The notes beneath the pieces are model-generated. The model was not told where the DNA came from. It did no database searches and worked only from the letters and a program-made list of their open reading frames with translations. The translations under genes were made by a program, and so were the position numbers. Positions 1 through 9,827 of a DNA stretch of 64,000 nt are shown in pieces; position 1 is the stretch's first letter; each line of letters starts with the position of its first letter. The stretch comes from Alphaproteobacteria bacterium MedPE-SWcel (GTDB lineage: Bacteria > Pseudomonadota > Alphaproteobacteria > Rhodobacterales > Rhodobacteraceae): assembly GCA_001874255.1 (NCBI GenBank), contig MPDC01000024.1, positions 1 through 64,000 on the forward strand. Direction: 5' to 3'.

Positions 1-14
1 CGCGCCCCCGCCCA

Positions 15-37
15 CCTCCTTCGAAAATCGAAGGAGG
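15..37 (-). terminator. hairpin downstream of scoB
   Basis: A perfect 10-bp stem (CCTCCTTCGA / TCGAAGGAGG) with an AAA loop lies just beyond the scoB stop codon. No T-run follows it on either strand, so it is at best a weak or factor-assisted terminator, or a 3' stabilising hairpin. Confidence 0.4.
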
Positions 38-43
38 GCCAGG

Positions 44-673
44 TCAATCGACGATGGTCGCTTCGGTCGCCGCACGCAGCTCGTCTTCGCTGACGCCCTC
101 GGCGGTCTCAACGATCCGCAGCCCGCCGTCAACGACGTCGAGCACCCCGAGGTTGGTAATGATGCGGTCGACCACTCCGGTTCCGGTCAAGGGCAAGGTG
201 CATTCTTTCAGAACCTTGGATTGGCCGTGTTTGTTGGCGTGATCCATGACGACCACCACGCGGCCAACGCCGGCCACCAGATCCATGGCGCCGCCCATGC
301 CCTTGACCAGCTTGCCCGGGATCATCCAGTTTGCCAGATCGCCATTCTCGGCGACTTCCATCGCACCGAGGATAGCCATGGCGATCTTGCCGCCGCGGAT
401 CATGCCAAAGGACGTCGCACTATCGAAATAGGACGTATGCGGCAGTTCAGTGATCGTCTGTTTGCCCGCATTGATCAGGTCCGGATCCTCTTCGCCCTCG
501 ACCGGGAAAGGACCCATGCCCAGCATGCCGTTCTCCGATTGCAGCGTCACCGAGACGCCCTCGGGGATATAGTTTGACACCAGCGTCGGAATGCCGATGC
601 CGAGGTTCACATACCAGCCGTCCTGCAGTTCCTGTGCGGCGCGTGCCGCCATTTGATTGCGGTCCCAAGCCAT
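44..673 (-). CDS. scoB: 3-oxoacid CoA-transferase subunit B
   Basis: Beta subunit of a class I CoA-transferase (succinyl-CoA:3-ketoacid or acetoacetate type), a cytoplasmic enzyme that moves CoA between acyl donors and activates acetoacetate or related ketoacids. The family signature SENGMLG (about residues 46-52) carries the catalytic glutamate that forms the acyl and CoA thioester intermediates. The N-terminus has the usual [11 protein letters not shown] and GIGIPTLV motifs. The 209-residue length is normal for the separate B subunit. It follows the A-subunit gene by only 3 bases on the same strand, so the two are co-transcribed and surely form one enzyme. The exact ketoacid substrate cannot be read from the sequence. 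Confidence 0.93.
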   Translation of the reverse strand: MAWDRNQMAARAAQELQDGWYVNLGIGIPTLVSNYIPEGVSVTLQSENGMLGMGPFPVEGEEDPDLINAGKQTITELPHTSYFDSATSFGMIRGGKIAMAILGAMEVAENGDLANWMIPGKLVKGMGGAMDLVAGVGRVVVVMDHANKHGQSKVLKECTLPLTGTGVVDRIITNLGVLDVVDGGLRIVETAEGVSEDELRAATEATIVD

Positions 674-676
674 GGA

Positions 677-1381
677 TCAGGCCTCCTCTTTCTGGCGCAC
701 GGTGCGCTGTTCGATGCGCTTTTCATGCTCGCCCTGGATCAGGCGGTGCACATATATGCCGGGCAGGTGAATCCCGTCGGGATCGAGGCTCCCTGCGGGC
801 ACGATCTCTTCCACCTCGGCGACGCAGATCTTGCCACAGGTCGCTGCGGGGGCGTTGAAATTGCGGGCGGTCTTGCGGAAGATCAGGTTCCCGGTCTCAT
901 CGGCCTTCCAGGCCTTGACGATGGCCAGATCGGCAAAGATGCCTTCCTCAAGGATATAGGTCTGACCGGTGAAGTCCTTGTGTTCCTTGCCCTCGGCGAT
1001 CTGGGTGCCTACGCCGGTCCGGGTGTAGAAACCGGGTATGCCTGCGCCACCGGCACGCATGCGCTCGGCCAATGTGCCCTGCGGGTTGAACTCCAGTTCC
1101 AATTCGCCGGAGAGATACTGACGCATGAACTCTGCGTTTTCACCGACATAGGAGGACATCATCTTCTTGACCTGTTTGGTCTGCAACAGGATGCCGATGC
1201 CGAAATCGTCGACGCCTGCATTGTTGGACGCAAAAGTCAGGTCTTGCGTGCCGGCCTGTTTGATCGCCTCCAGCAAAATCTCGGGAATGCCGCAGAGGCC
1301 AAAGCCGCCTGCAGCGATCGTCATGCCATCGAAGAGCACCCCATCGAGGGCCTCCGCAGCAGAGCCGTATACTTTTTTCAT
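677..1381 (-). CDS. scoA: 3-oxoacid CoA-transferase subunit A
   Basis: Alpha subunit of the CoA-transferase, paired with the B-subunit gene directly downstream. It begins with the typical [14 protein letters not shown] segment, followed by the glycine-rich [10 protein letters not shown] motif (about residues 26-35) that helps bind CoA, and [10 protein letters not shown] nearby. At 234 residues it matches the family. A purine-rich ribosome-binding site (GGGAGAG on the coding strand) sits about 6 bases before the ATG. The pair is known from ketone-body, polyhydroxybutyrate and leucine catabolism. Which pathway it serves here is not shown by its neighbours. Confidence 0.93.
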   Translation of the reverse strand: MKKVYGSAAEALDGVLFDGMTIAAGGFGLCGIPEILLEAIKQAGTQDLTFASNNAGVDDFGIGILLQTKQVKKMMSSYVGENAEFMRQYLSGELELEFNPQGTLAERMRAGGAGIPGFYTRTGVGTQIAEGKEHKDFTGQTYILEEGIFADLAIVKAWKADETGNLIFRKTARNFNAPAATCGKICVAEVEEIVPAGSLDPDGIHLPGIYVHRLIQGEHEKRIEQRTVRQKEEA

Positions 1382-1546
1382 GGAACTCTCCCTTCCATTT
1401 CCTCTGGCTCAAGCTAATCGCCTCAGCGGCGGTGTCGAGTCAACGAATACGGAACGGGATACGTATTTCTACCGAGGCCACGTGGGTACGATGCCCGGCG
1501 CCGGCTCTGCAACTTGCCCGCCAGCTCGCCTGAATTGCCTCTGTGG

Positions 1547-1600
1547 ACCTGGGATCGGGAGCACGGGATCGGGGGCCTGGGATCGGAGGCATGGGGCTGC
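1547..1600. repeat. short GGGATCGG repeats in the scoA-topA gap
   Basis: The roughly 300-base gap between scoA (start side) and the topA stop contains three to four loosely spaced copies of GGGATCGG(G/A) within about 50 bases. They are imperfect and spaced 13-18 bases apart. No gene, promoter or clear terminator is recognisable in the rest of the gap. Confidence 0.4.
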
Positions 1601-1684
1601 GTGCGACTGCACCCGCAGATCGGGGCGGTCGGTGCGCGGCCTCCAGGCCGACCCGATCCCCACGGCTGCTCCCCCCGGAGGACA

Positions 1685-4375
1685 TCAATCCCCGGTTGCG
1701 GCCTTTTTCGTGGTTTTCTTGGCCGCAGTCGTCTTGGCCGCAGTCTTCTTGGGAGCAGTCTTCTTGGGAGCGGCCTTCTTCTTGGCCGGCGCTTTCTTCT
1801 TGCTGGTCTTGCCGGTCTTCTCGGTGATGAGACCGACGGCCATTTCCATGGTCACATCCTTGGCTTCGACGTCCTTGGGCAGGGTGGCATTGACCTTGCC
1901 CCATTTGACATAGGGGCCATAGCGCCCGTCGAGCACATTCACCGGCCCGCCTTCGGAAGGGTGTTCCCCCAGCTCCTTCAGCGGTTTCGCGGCCGCAGCA
2001 GACCGGCCTCTGCCGGGGTTGGCGCGTTTCTGAGCCAGCATTTCGACCGCACGGTTCATGCCGATTTCAAACACGTCCAGCGTTTCCTTGAGGTTGGCAT
2101 AAACCGGTTTTTCCTCGTCGGGGCGTTGGTGCATGATGTAGGGGCCGAACCGGCCGAGGTTCGCGGCCACCAAGCCCCCGTCCGGATGCTGTCCGATTTC
2201 GCGAGGCAGGGTCAGAAGGGTGACCGCCTGCTCCAGCGTGACATCATTCGGGCCCCAGCCAGGCAGATAGTCCTTGCCCTGTTTCGGCAGGGACGAGCGC
2301 GGTGGCTTCTTGTTCTCGGGCGTGGCCTCGCCACGCTGCACATAGGGGCCGAAACGGCCTGACTTCAGATGAATTTCGTCACCGTCGTCCTCGCCGAGGA
2401 TACGTTCATACCCCTCGGCGCCCTCGCCTGAAATCGGTCGGGTATAGTTGCACTCGGGGTAGTTGCCGCAGCCGACAAAACCGCCGGTGCGCGAGGATTT
2501 CAGGTGCAACTGACCGGCGCCGCATTTCGGACAGAGGCGCGGATCGCCGCCGTCTTCGCGTGGCGGATAAAGCTGCGGTGCCAATGCATCGTCCAGCACA
2601 TCCAGCACTTCCGAAATCCGCAGGTCCGAGGTCTCAGAGATCGCGGCCGAAAAATCGCGCCAGAAACTCTCCAGCAACTCTTTGTAGTCCTTGCCACCGG
2701 CGCTGACATCATCAAGCTGGTTTTCCAGGGCTGCGGTGAAATCATATTCCACGTAGCGTTTGAAAAAGTTCAGCAGGAAAATGGTCACGATCCGGCCCTT
2801 GTCCTCCGGGAACAGGCGGTTCTTGTCCTTGCGGACGTATTCGCGGTCCTGGATGGTGGTGATGACGCTGGCATAGGTCGACGGCCGCCCGATCCCCAGC
2901 TCTTCCATCCGTTTGACCAATGTCGCTTCGGTGTAGCGCGGCGGTGGCTGAGTGTGGTGCTGCAGCGCCAGTGTCGCCCCGTCGTCGGACAGCCGGGAGC
3001 CGTCAGTGCCGGATTTTTCCGCCTGCGCCGCAAGGCTGCCTGCAAATTTCAGATTTTCGCCCTGCATGATCTGGGGCAGGCGCTTGTCGTCATCGTCGAC
3101 AACATCATCGCGGCCTTCCTCATAGACGCGCATGAAGCCGTCAAACAGCACAACCTGACCTGTCGCCCGCAGCACGACCTGTTGGTCCTCCGACCCGATG
3201 TCGACCGTTGTGCGCTCCAGTCGGGCGCCGGCCATCTGGCAGGCCAGGGTCCGCTTCCAGATCAGATCATAGAGCTTGCGTTGATCCTCTTCCGAGACCT
3301 TCAGGCTTTTGGCGTCGCGGCTCATGTCCGTGGGGCGGATACATTCGTGCGCTTCCTGCGCGTTCTTGGCCTTGTTCTTGTAGATGCGCGGCTCGGACGG
3401 CACATAGTCCTTGCCGTAGCGGGTGCCGATCTCGGCGCGGGTGGCCTGCACGGCTTCGGGCGCCATGTCGATACCGTCGGTCCGCATGTAGGTAATCAGC
3501 CCGGCCTCGTAGAGGCGCTGCGCCGTATTCATGCATTGCCGCGCGCCCATGCCGAACTTGCGGCTGGCTTCCTGTTGCAGGGTCGAGGTCATGAAGGGAG
3601 CCGAAGGGTTGCGCGCGGCCGGTTTCGCTTCCACCGACAGGACCGACAGCTTCCGGCTGGTGACGGCCTGCACCGCCAGTTCGGCGGCGGTGGCGTTACC
3701 GAGGCTGAACTTTTCCAGCTTCTCGCCGCCCAGAACGGTCAGGCGGGCCTCGAACGACTGGCCACGAGGGGTCGCGACATTGGCGCGGACCGACCAGTAT
3801 TCCTGCGGATTGAAGGCTTCGATTTCCATCTCGCGCTCGACGATGAGCCGCAGGCAGACGGATTGAACACGACCGGCGGAGCGGGCGCCGGGCAGCTTGC
3901 GCCACAAGACGGGCGACAGGTTGAAGCCGACCAGATAGTCGAGCGCCCGGCGGGCCAGATAGGCCTCCACCAAAGGCATGTCGACCTGGCGCGGATTGCG
4001 CATCGCCTCGGTCACCGCATCCTTGGTGATCGCATTGAAGGTGACGCGCTTGACCTCCGTGTCCTTCTTGATCGACCGGCGCTTGGTCAGCGCCTCCTGC
4101 AGGTGCCAGGAAATGGCTTCGCCTTCGCGATCGGGGTCAGTCGCCAGGATCAGGGAGTTGTCGTCTTTCAGCGCGTCGGCAATGGCGCGAACATGTTTCT
4201 TGCTGTCATTACCGATCTCCCAGGTCATTGCGAAATCGTCATCGGGAGCGACAGATCCGTTCTTGGCCGGCAGGTCGCGAACGTGACCATATGAAGCCAG
4301 CACAACGTAGTCGGAGCCCAGGTATTTGTTGATCGTTTTAGCTTTGGCCGGAGATTCAACGACGACGACTGGCAT
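1685..4375 (-). CDS. topA: DNA topoisomerase I (type IA)
   Basis: Relaxes negatively supercoiled DNA through a transient 5'-phosphotyrosine link. The N-terminal Toprim domain starts at once (VVVVESPAKAKTINKYLG; acidic DPDREGE near residue 110). The active-site region reads LITYMRTDG, whose Tyr is the nucleophile. A C-terminal zinc-ribbon unit is visible (CPKCGAG...CGNYPEC), followed by further topoisomerase C-terminal repeats and a Lys/Ala-rich tail of about 45 residues (KKAPAKKKAAPKKTAPKK and similar). I chose the ATG at 4375, not one 10 codons upstream, because the Toprim motif follows immediately and an AAAGGTG ribosome-binding site lies just before it. The protein is then 896 residues. 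dprA lies upstream on the same strand, an arrangement common in alphaproteobacteria. Confidence 0.97.
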   Translation of the reverse strand: MPVVVVESPAKAKTINKYLGSDYVVLASYGHVRDLPAKNGSVAPDDDFAMTWEIGNDSKKHVRAIADALKDDNSLILATDPDREGEAISWHLQEALTKRRSIKKDTEVKRVTFNAITKDAVTEAMRNPRQVDMPLVEAYLARRALDYLVGFNLSPVLWRKLPGARSAGRVQSVCLRLIVEREMEIEAFNPQEYWSVRANVATPRGQSFEARLTVLGGEKLEKFSLGNATAAELAVQAVTSRKLSVLSVEAKPAARNPSAPFMTSTLQQEASRKFGMGARQCMNTAQRLYEAGLITYMRTDGIDMAPEAVQATRAEIGTRYGKDYVPSEPRIYKNKAKNAQEAHECIRPTDMSRDAKSLKVSEEDQRKLYDLIWKRTLACQMAGARLERTTVDIGSEDQQVVLRATGQVVLFDGFMRVYEEGRDDVVDDDDKRLPQIMQGENLKFAGSLAAQAEKSGTDGSRLSDDGATLALQHHTQPPPRYTEATLVKRMEELGIGRPSTYASVITTIQDREYVRKDKNRLFPEDKGRIVTIFLLNFFKRYVEYDFTAALENQLDDVSAGGKDYKELLESFWRDFSAAISETSDLRISEVLDVLDDALAPQLYPPREDGGDPRLCPKCGAGQLHLKSSRTGGFVGCGNYPECNYTRPISGEGAEGYERILGEDDGDEIHLKSGRFGPYVQRGEATPENKKPPRSSLPKQGKDYLPGWGPNDVTLEQAVTLLTLPREIGQHPDGGLVAANLGRFGPYIMHQRPDEEKPVYANLKETLDVFEIGMNRAVEMLAQKRANPGRGRSAAAAKPLKELGEHPSEGGPVNVLDGRYGPYVKWGKVNATLPKDVEAKDVTMEMAVGLITEKTGKTSKKKAPAKKKAAPKKTAPKKTAAKTTAAKKTTKKAATGD

Positions 4376-4515
4376 AAATTGGGGCACCTTTCGATACGGG
4401 TTCAAGCGGCTCTATGGCCGCGCAAAATGTGTCGCGCAAGGGGAGAATGTCAATCCATACGAAGAAAACACTGTCCGGTCGGGCGTGTTGGTCAGCTGTT
4501 TCGCACAAAATGAAA

Positions 4516-5667
4516 TCAGCGTTTTTTCAGGATTACGCCACCCGGACCCCGGTCAATTTCGCCGGATAATTCCAGATCCATCAGCACGGTTCGCACCTTG
4601 CGAGCGGGCGTGTTCAGGTCTTCGATCAGCTGGGGTTCAGGTGTCGGAGCGGCGGCCAGCCGGTCCAGGATCTGCTGGTGAAGCGCGGCCGTCTGACGCA
4701 GGCTGCGCCGCTCCGGTGGCGGCGGCGGCAGGTCCTCAAGGCGGCGCCGAGGTGTCGGCGCAGTGTGGGGCATGAGTTCCGGCAGGGCGTCGATCACATC
4801 CTGGGCATTGCGCACCAGCACGGCGCCATCGCGGATCAGCAGATTGCCGCCGCTGGCGCGCGCGTCAAAGGGGTGGCCGGGGACGGCCATGACATCACGG
4901 CCAAGGTCGAGCGCATCGCGGGCGGTTATCAGGCTGCCGGATTTGACGGCGGCCTCCACCACGATCGTGGCCAGCCCGATACCCGCGATGATCCGGTTGC
5001 GGGGCGGGAAATGCCGCGCCTGGGGCTGCAGCCCCATTGGTTGTTCCGACAGGCGCAGGCCCTGGGCGCCGATCGCCTCTGCAAGGCGGGTGTTCTCGGT
5101 CGGATAGATCACATCGACGCCGCCGCCCTGCACCGCGATGGTGCCGCTGGCAAGGGAGCCGTCATGGGCGCTCGCGTCGATGCCGCGCGCCAGTCCGGAG
5201 ACAACAGAAAACCCGGCCGCGCCGAGGTCGCGTGCCAGAGAATAGGCCATGCGCCGCCCCAGCGACGAGGCATTGCGCGCCCCTACAATGGCAACGGTCG
5301 GTCGCGCCGCCAGGGTCGCATCCCCAATCGCCCAAAGCGCGGGCGGCGGGTTCTGGATGGTGCTGAGATAGTCCGGGTAGTCGGGATCGCCAAAACACAA
5401 AAGCCGCGCATTGGCGGCTTTTGCAGTTGAGAACTCGGTGTCTATTATGGTGGTCGGGCATGTTTTATACCCTTTGACACCTGCAGCCGCCGCCACTTCG
5501 GGCAGCATGTCCAGCACATTCTGTGCTGACCCGTGTTCGGACAGAAGCCGGTAAAAGGTCACTGTCCCGACACCACGGGAGCGCAAAAGGCGAAGCCAGG
5601 AATACCGTTGATCTTCCGTGGTGGGTGGGAGTGGGGGGTGAGTGGAAGAAAGTACTTCTTCGGTCAT
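4516..5667 (-). CDS. dprA: DNA-processing protein DprA
   Basis: DprA/Smf binds incoming single-stranded DNA during natural transformation and loads RecA. The central Rossmann-like domain is clear: IVGARNASSLGRR, then GFSVVSGLARGIDASAH and GGGVDVIYPTEN, followed by ISEQP-like (LSEQPMG) and PRNRIIAG motifs. The N-terminus has a helical SAM-like region, and the last 65 residues form the winged-helix domain (DprA_WH). At 383 residues the length is normal. It sits upstream of topA on the same strand with a 140-base gap. Whether the host is competent cannot be judged, since no other com genes are in view. Confidence 0.95.
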   Translation of the reverse strand: MTEEVLSSTHPPLPPTTEDQRYSWLRLLRSRGVGTVTFYRLLSEHGSAQNVLDMLPEVAAAAGVKGYKTCPTTIIDTEFSTAKAANARLLCFGDPDYPDYLSTIQNPPPALWAIGDATLAARPTVAIVGARNASSLGRRMAYSLARDLGAAGFSVVSGLARGIDASAHDGSLASGTIAVQGGGVDVIYPTENTRLAEAIGAQGLRLSEQPMGLQPQARHFPPRNRIIAGIGLATIVVEAAVKSGSLITARDALDLGRDVMAVPGHPFDARASGGNLLIRDGAVLVRNAQDVIDALPELMPHTAPTPRRRLEDLPPPPPERRSLRQTAALHQQILDRLAAAPTPEPQLIEDLNTPARKVRTVLMDLELSGEIDRGPGGVILKKR

Positions 5668-6078
5668 GCCCTTGCCTCGCCTTGTTGCAAGACAAGGTTT
5701 ACGACTTCAGGGGTTAACAGGTGGTGAATATCGAGACAGTTTATCGCGATTTTTCACTACTTTTTTCTAATGTACTGATTTAAAAGGAATTATCATATTC
5801 AGGGGGCTGTGACCCTGCTGGGTGTGATCAGCCTGTCTCAGAGAGATATGGTAAATTCCCTCCACCACACCGCCGCAAATCCTCATCTTCGTAAAGGCAT
5901 CGTAAAGCGGCCGTAAAGCGTTTGGCGCGTGCCTCCTGGCGCAATGCTTTTCGCGCGCAGCATTCTGGAGCGGCGCCCGAACGGGCGGAGCCGACAAGAC
6001 ATGTCGCCGCCGCCTGCACGAGTGATTACAGAGCCGCCGCTACACCCATCCGGGGTCGTGGCATCATCGCCAGACTGG
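5668..6078. other. intergenic gap, no gene recognised
   Basis: About 410 bases between dprA (5' end) and the stop of tldD. The part near 5720-5810 is distinctly AT-rich and probably holds the dprA promoter. A short direct repeat (CGTAAAG, three times around 5890-5920) is visible. Short open frames here have no ribosome-binding site and no family likeness. Confidence 0.4.
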
Positions 6079-7500
6079 TCAGGTCGCCGAGCCTCCGACG
6101 GTCAGACCGCCCATCAGGACACTGGGCTGGCCGACACCGACCGGCACCCATTGACCCTGTTTGCCGCAGTTCCCCATTCCGGGATCCAGCGCCATATCAT
6201 TGCCGAGGCCGCGAATTTTCTGCAAGGCCGTGGCGCCATCCCCGATCAGGGTGGCCCCTTTGACCGGTGCGCCGATCTTGCCGTTCTTCACCCTGTAGGC
6301 CTCGGTGCAGGAAAACACGAACTTGCCGTTGGTAATGTCCACCTGGCCGCCCCCGAATCCAACGGCCCAGATGCCGTCCTTTATATCCTTGATCAGATCA
6401 TCGGGCGCGGCCGTTCCGGCCAGCATATAGGTGTTGGTCATGCGCGGCATCGGCGCATGGGCAAAGCTCTGGCGCCGCCCGTTGCCTGTGGGCTCCACGC
6501 CCATCAGGCGGGCGTTCTGCCGGTCCTGCATGAAACCGACCAGAATGCCGTCTTCGATCAATGTGGTCTTCTGGCTGGCCGTGCCCTCGTCGTCGACCGA
6601 GATCGATCCGCGCCGATCCGGGATCGTCCCATCGTCCAGTACAGTGACGCCCGGTGCGGCAATCCGCTGCCCCATCAGGCCCGCAAACGCGGAGGAACCC
6701 TTGCGGTTGAAGTCGCCCTCCAGCCCGTGACCGATGGCCTCATGCAGCAGGATGCCGGGCCAGCCGGGGCCGAGAACCACGTCGAGCTCTCCCGCGGGGG
6801 CCGGTTCGGCCTCCAGATTGACCAAGGCGATGCGCAGCGCCTCGCGCGCTTTGGCCTGCCAGTCCTGTGGCGCGATCAACCCATCAAGCCCGACACGACC
6901 GCCGCCGCCGGCGCTGCCGCTTTCCCGACGTCCCGAGTCTTCGACAATGACGGAGACATTGACGCGGGTCATGGGGCGCACGTCGCGGACGCGAACCCCA
7001 TCGGCGCGCAGGATTTCCACTTCCTGGATGGAGGCCGCGAGCGACGCCGAAACCTGCACCACACGAGAATCAAGGCCGCGGGCAAAGGCGTCGATCTCGC
7101 GCAGCGTGTCGACCTTGACCGGAAAACCCTCGGCCGCAATCGGGTCAGTGTCACTATAAAGTCTCTGGTTGGTCGCCGGTGGGGCAGGGGCCATTGTGCC
7201 GCCGCCATCCCCGACCGCGAGCCGCGCCGTCTCGGCGGCACGCTTCAACGCCGAGACCGACATGGTGGTGGAATGGGCATATCCGGCCACCTCGCCGCGG
7301 ACCGCGCGCAGGCCAAATCCCTCGGCGGCGTCATAGCTGGCTGTGCGCAAACGCCCGTCGTCAAAGACCAGCGCCTCGGATTTTGTCCGTTCCGCAAAGA
7401 TCTCTCCGTCGTCGGCGCCTTGCAGGGCCGCACGCAGCACCGGCAGGGCTTCATCCTCCGGAAGGGTGGTCTCAAAGGGTCGAAACGCGGTGGTATCCAT
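6079..7500 (-). CDS. tldD: metalloprotease TldD
   Basis: TldD is the metal-dependent subunit of the TldD/TldE (PmbA) protease, which acts in microcin maturation, CcdA turnover and general peptide degradation in the cytoplasm. The zinc motif HEAIGH, extended as LLHEAIGHGLEGDF, lies near residue 245. The C-terminal sequence GFGGGQVDITNG...FSCTEAY and the ending GLTVGGSA are typical of the family. I use the ATG at 7500 and not the TTG one codon upstream, giving 473 residues. It is divergent from coxB, with a shared intergenic region of 181 bases. tldE is not in the window. Confidence 0.95.
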   Translation of the reverse strand: MDTTAFRPFETTLPEDEALPVLRAALQGADDGEIFAERTKSEALVFDDGRLRTASYDAAEGFGLRAVRGEVAGYAHSTTMSVSALKRAAETARLAVGDGGGTMAPAPPATNQRLYSDTDPIAAEGFPVKVDTLREIDAFARGLDSRVVQVSASLAASIQEVEILRADGVRVRDVRPMTRVNVSVIVEDSGRRESGSAGGGGRVGLDGLIAPQDWQAKAREALRIALVNLEAEPAPAGELDVVLGPGWPGILLHEAIGHGLEGDFNRKGSSAFAGLMGQRIAAPGVTVLDDGTIPDRRGSISVDDEGTASQKTTLIEDGILVGFMQDRQNARLMGVEPTGNGRRQSFAHAPMPRMTNTYMLAGTAAPDDLIKDIKDGIWAVGFGGGQVDITNGKFVFSCTEAYRVKNGKIGAPVKGATLIGDGATALQKIRGLGNDMALDPGMGNCGKQGQWVPVGVGQPSVLMGGLTVGGSAT

Positions 7501-7681
7501 CAAATGGGCCTCGATTTTTTTGTTCTATCTCAAGAAAGCGACGCTATGACGCGAGCAACCCTCTTTATAACCTCTCAAGAATATGATTTTTAACGGCACC
7601 AAAGACAACGGCTACGGTACGATTATTCACAATCGATTCCGAACACCGACACATGCAACGATCAAGCGATCAGGAAACGAC

Positions 7682-8590
7682 ATGAAGAATGCTTTGACGC
7701 TTTCGGGCTTTTTCGCCGCTCTCACGAGCCTTCCAGCAATGGCGCAAGAAGGACTGGAAACCATTGGGAAGCCGACTGACGGCCACCTTGGCTTCCAGCC
7801 GGCAGGCTCCGAACTGGCCGAAGGTATTCACAAACTGGACTACATGCTGCTGATCATCATCACGGTGATCTGCGTGTTCGTCGCGGGACTGATGATTTAT
7901 GCCATCATCCGCTTCAACCGCCGCGCCAACCCGGAAGCGGCGAGCTTTACCCACCATACGCCGATTGAAATCGCCTGGACCGTGGTGCCGATCATCATCC
8001 TGATCTTCATCGGATCCTTCTCCTTGCCGGAACTGCTGCGCCAGCAGGAAATCCCCGAGGCGGACGTGACCATCAAGGTGACCGGCTACCAGTGGTACTG
8101 GGGCTATGAATATGTCGATCACGATTTTGCCTTCGACAGCTATGCCATCGGTCACAGCGCGACGATCACGGATGAAGAAGAGGCCGCCGGTGCCATTCCG
8201 TTCGTGCGCAGCGATATCATGGTCGCGAAACTGGCAGAGGCGGGCTATGCGGCGGACGAATTCCTGCTGGCCACCGACACCGCCGTGGTCGTACCGGTCA
8301 ACAAGACCATCGTGATGCAGGTCACCGGCGCGGATGTGATCCATTCCTGGGCGCTGCCTGCCTTTGGTGTGAAACAGGATGCTGTGCCGGGCCGTCTGGC
8401 CGAGCTTTGGTTCAAACCCACCCGGGAAGGCATCTACTTCGGTCAGTGCTCCGAACTCTGTGGCCAGGACCATGCCTATATGCCGATCACCGTCAAAGTG
8501 GTCAGCCAGGAGGCCTATGACGCCTGGCTGAACGGCGCGATCGAAGAATACGCGGGCACGCCGCGCCCCTTCAAGGTTGCCTCCAACTGA
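7682..8590 (+). CDS. coxB: cytochrome c oxidase subunit II
   Basis: Subunit II of the aa3-type cytochrome c oxidase accepts electrons from cytochrome c at its binuclear CuA centre. A signal peptide ends at about AMA-QEG (residues 17-20). Two transmembrane hairpin helices follow (around YMLLIIITVICVFVAG and WTVVPIIILIFIG). The C-terminal cupredoxin domain shows the aromatic GYQWYWGY patch and the CuA ligands in HSWALPAFG and GQCSELCGQDHAYM. The ATG was chosen because AGGAAA precedes it and a signal peptide starts there; an in-frame codon 33 residues upstream would spoil both. It heads the cox cluster ctaB-small gene-ctaG-ctaE. Confidence 0.97.
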   Translation: MKNALTLSGFFAALTSLPAMAQEGLETIGKPTDGHLGFQPAGSELAEGIHKLDYMLLIIITVICVFVAGLMIYAIIRFNRRANPEAASFTHHTPIEIAWTVVPIIILIFIGSFSLPELLRQQEIPEADVTIKVTGYQWYWGYEYVDHDFAFDSYAIGHSATITDEEEAAGAIPFVRSDIMVAKLAEAGYAADEFLLATDTAVVVPVNKTIVMQVTGADVIHSWALPAFGVKQDAVPGRLAELWFKPTREGIYFGQCSELCGQDHAYMPITVKVVSQEAYDAWLNGAIEEYAGTPRPFKVASN

Positions 8591-8714
8591 GACAGCAACG
8601 GCCCTGTTGCCTGACCCCGAGGGGGAGGGCCGGGGCCGACCCGATCCTGACTGCCCCTTTGAGACTGGCCGCGCGGCATGCGCGGCCGTCCCTGACGAAA
8701 GAAGAGCCTGAAAC

Positions 8715-9656
8715 ATGAGCGACGCCAGCCTCAACGCAAGCATGATCCGCGAAGATGACGCCTCCTTTGGCGATTATTTCGCATTGCTGAAACCGCGGGT
8801 GATGTCGCTTGTGGTCTTTACCGCATTTGTCGGCCTGCTGGCGGCCCCCGTGGGGGTGCATCCGGTCATCGGGTTCTCGGCCATCCTGTTCATCGCCATC
8901 GGTGGCGGCGCCTCCGGGGCGCTGAACATGTGGTGGGATGCAGACATTGATCAGGTGATGAAACGCACCAAAACGCGGCCGATTCCCGCCGGCAAGGTCG
9001 ACAAGGGCGAGGCGCTGAGCCTCGGTCTGGCGCTTTCGGGCCTGTCGGTCATCATGTTGGCGCTGGCGACCAATATCTTTGCCGGGGCCTTTCTCGCCTT
9101 CACGATCTTTTTCTATGTGGTGATCTATACCATGTGGCTCAAACGGGCGACGCCGCAGAATATCGTGATCGGCGGGGCGGCGGGGGCCTTTCCGCCGGTG
9201 ATCGGCTGGATCGCCGCCACCGGGTCCATGTCCATCGAACCCTGGCTGATGTTTGCCCTGACCTTCCTGTGGACGCCGCCGCATTTCTGGGCGCTGGCCC
9301 TGTTCATGCGCAACGACTATGACATGGCCGATGTGCCGATGCTGACGGTGACCCACGGCCGCCGTTCCACCCGCAACCACATCCTGGCCTATACGGTGAT
9401 CCTGGCGATCTTTGCGATCGCGACGGCGTTCACCGGCGTCGGTGGGCCGATCTACCTGGCAGTGGCCGTCTTGCTGAACCTGCTGTTCCTGAAAGGCGCC
9501 GTGCAGATCTGGCGCCGCAATGAGGACCTCTGCGAAGCCGATAATTTCAGGGTCGAGCGGTCTTTCTTCAAGCTTTCTCTGCTCTATCTGTTCCTGCACT
9601 TCGGCGCGATTCTCGCGGAAGCGCTGTTGAAACCCTATGGCCTGGGAGGCTGGTAA
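8715..9656 (+). CDS. ctaB: protohaem IX farnesyltransferase
   Basis: Makes haem O by adding a farnesyl group to haem B, the first step towards haem A of the aa3 oxidase. It is an integral membrane UbiA-family prenyltransferase with about nine hydrophobic segments. The diagnostic aspartate-rich sequence MWWDADIDQVMKRTKTRP (about residues 75-92) and the second loop motif around FLWTPPHFWALAL and NDYDMADVPM are present. The 313-residue length fits. A GC-rich hairpin (stem GGCCGCGC) in the 124-base spacer after coxB may set relative expression. It lies in the oxidase cluster, four bases before the next small gene. Confidence 0.96.
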   Translation: MSDASLNASMIREDDASFGDYFALLKPRVMSLVVFTAFVGLLAAPVGVHPVIGFSAILFIAIGGGASGALNMWWDADIDQVMKRTKTRPIPAGKVDKGEALSLGLALSGLSVIMLALATNIFAGAFLAFTIFFYVVIYTMWLKRATPQNIVIGGAAGAFPPVIGWIAATGSMSIEPWLMFALTFLWTPPHFWALALFMRNDYDMADVPMLTVTHGRRSTRNHILAYTVILAIFAIATAFTGVGGPIYLAVAVLLNLLFLKGAVQIWRRNEDLCEADNFRVERSFFKLSLLYLFLHFGAILAEALLKPYGLGGW

Positions 9657-9659
9657 CTG

Positions 9660-9827
9660 ATGAGCCTGCGCAAGGAACATGAACTCCATTCGCGTCGCAA
9701 GGGGCGCAACCTCGGGGTCGGGCTGCTGCTGGGGGCCTTTGTTGTGCTCGTGCTGTCGCTGACGATGGTCAAGGTCACATCCAGCAATTTCGCCTGGCCC
9801 GAAATCGACAGCGGAGAGCAGAACTGA
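9660..9827 (+). CDS. small cytochrome oxidase-associated membrane protein (CoxF-like)
   Basis: A 55-residue protein with a basic N-terminus (MSLRKEHELHSRRKGRN) and one transmembrane helix (VGLLLGAFVVLVLSLTMV), then a short exported tail. Its ATG overlaps the end of the ctaB region, and its stop codon shares one base with the ctaG start (TGATG), so translation is coupled. A short gene of this kind between ctaB and ctaG is usual in Rhodobacterales and Paracoccus and is annotated as CoxF or an oxidase assembly protein. That name rests on position, size and topology; the biochemical role is not established by the sequence. Confidence 0.78.
   Translation: MSLRKEHELHSRRKGRNLGVGLLLGAFVVLVLSLTMVKVTSSNFAWPEIDSGEQN

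Noticed and set aside
2504-4294. 596-codon open frame antisense to topA
   Set aside because: It follows from GC-rich codon bias of topA, has no family likeness and no ribosome-binding site.
5767-6019. Short minus-strand open frames between dprA and tldD
   Set aside because: No ribosome-binding sites, composition unlike proteins, and they overlap each other in different frames.
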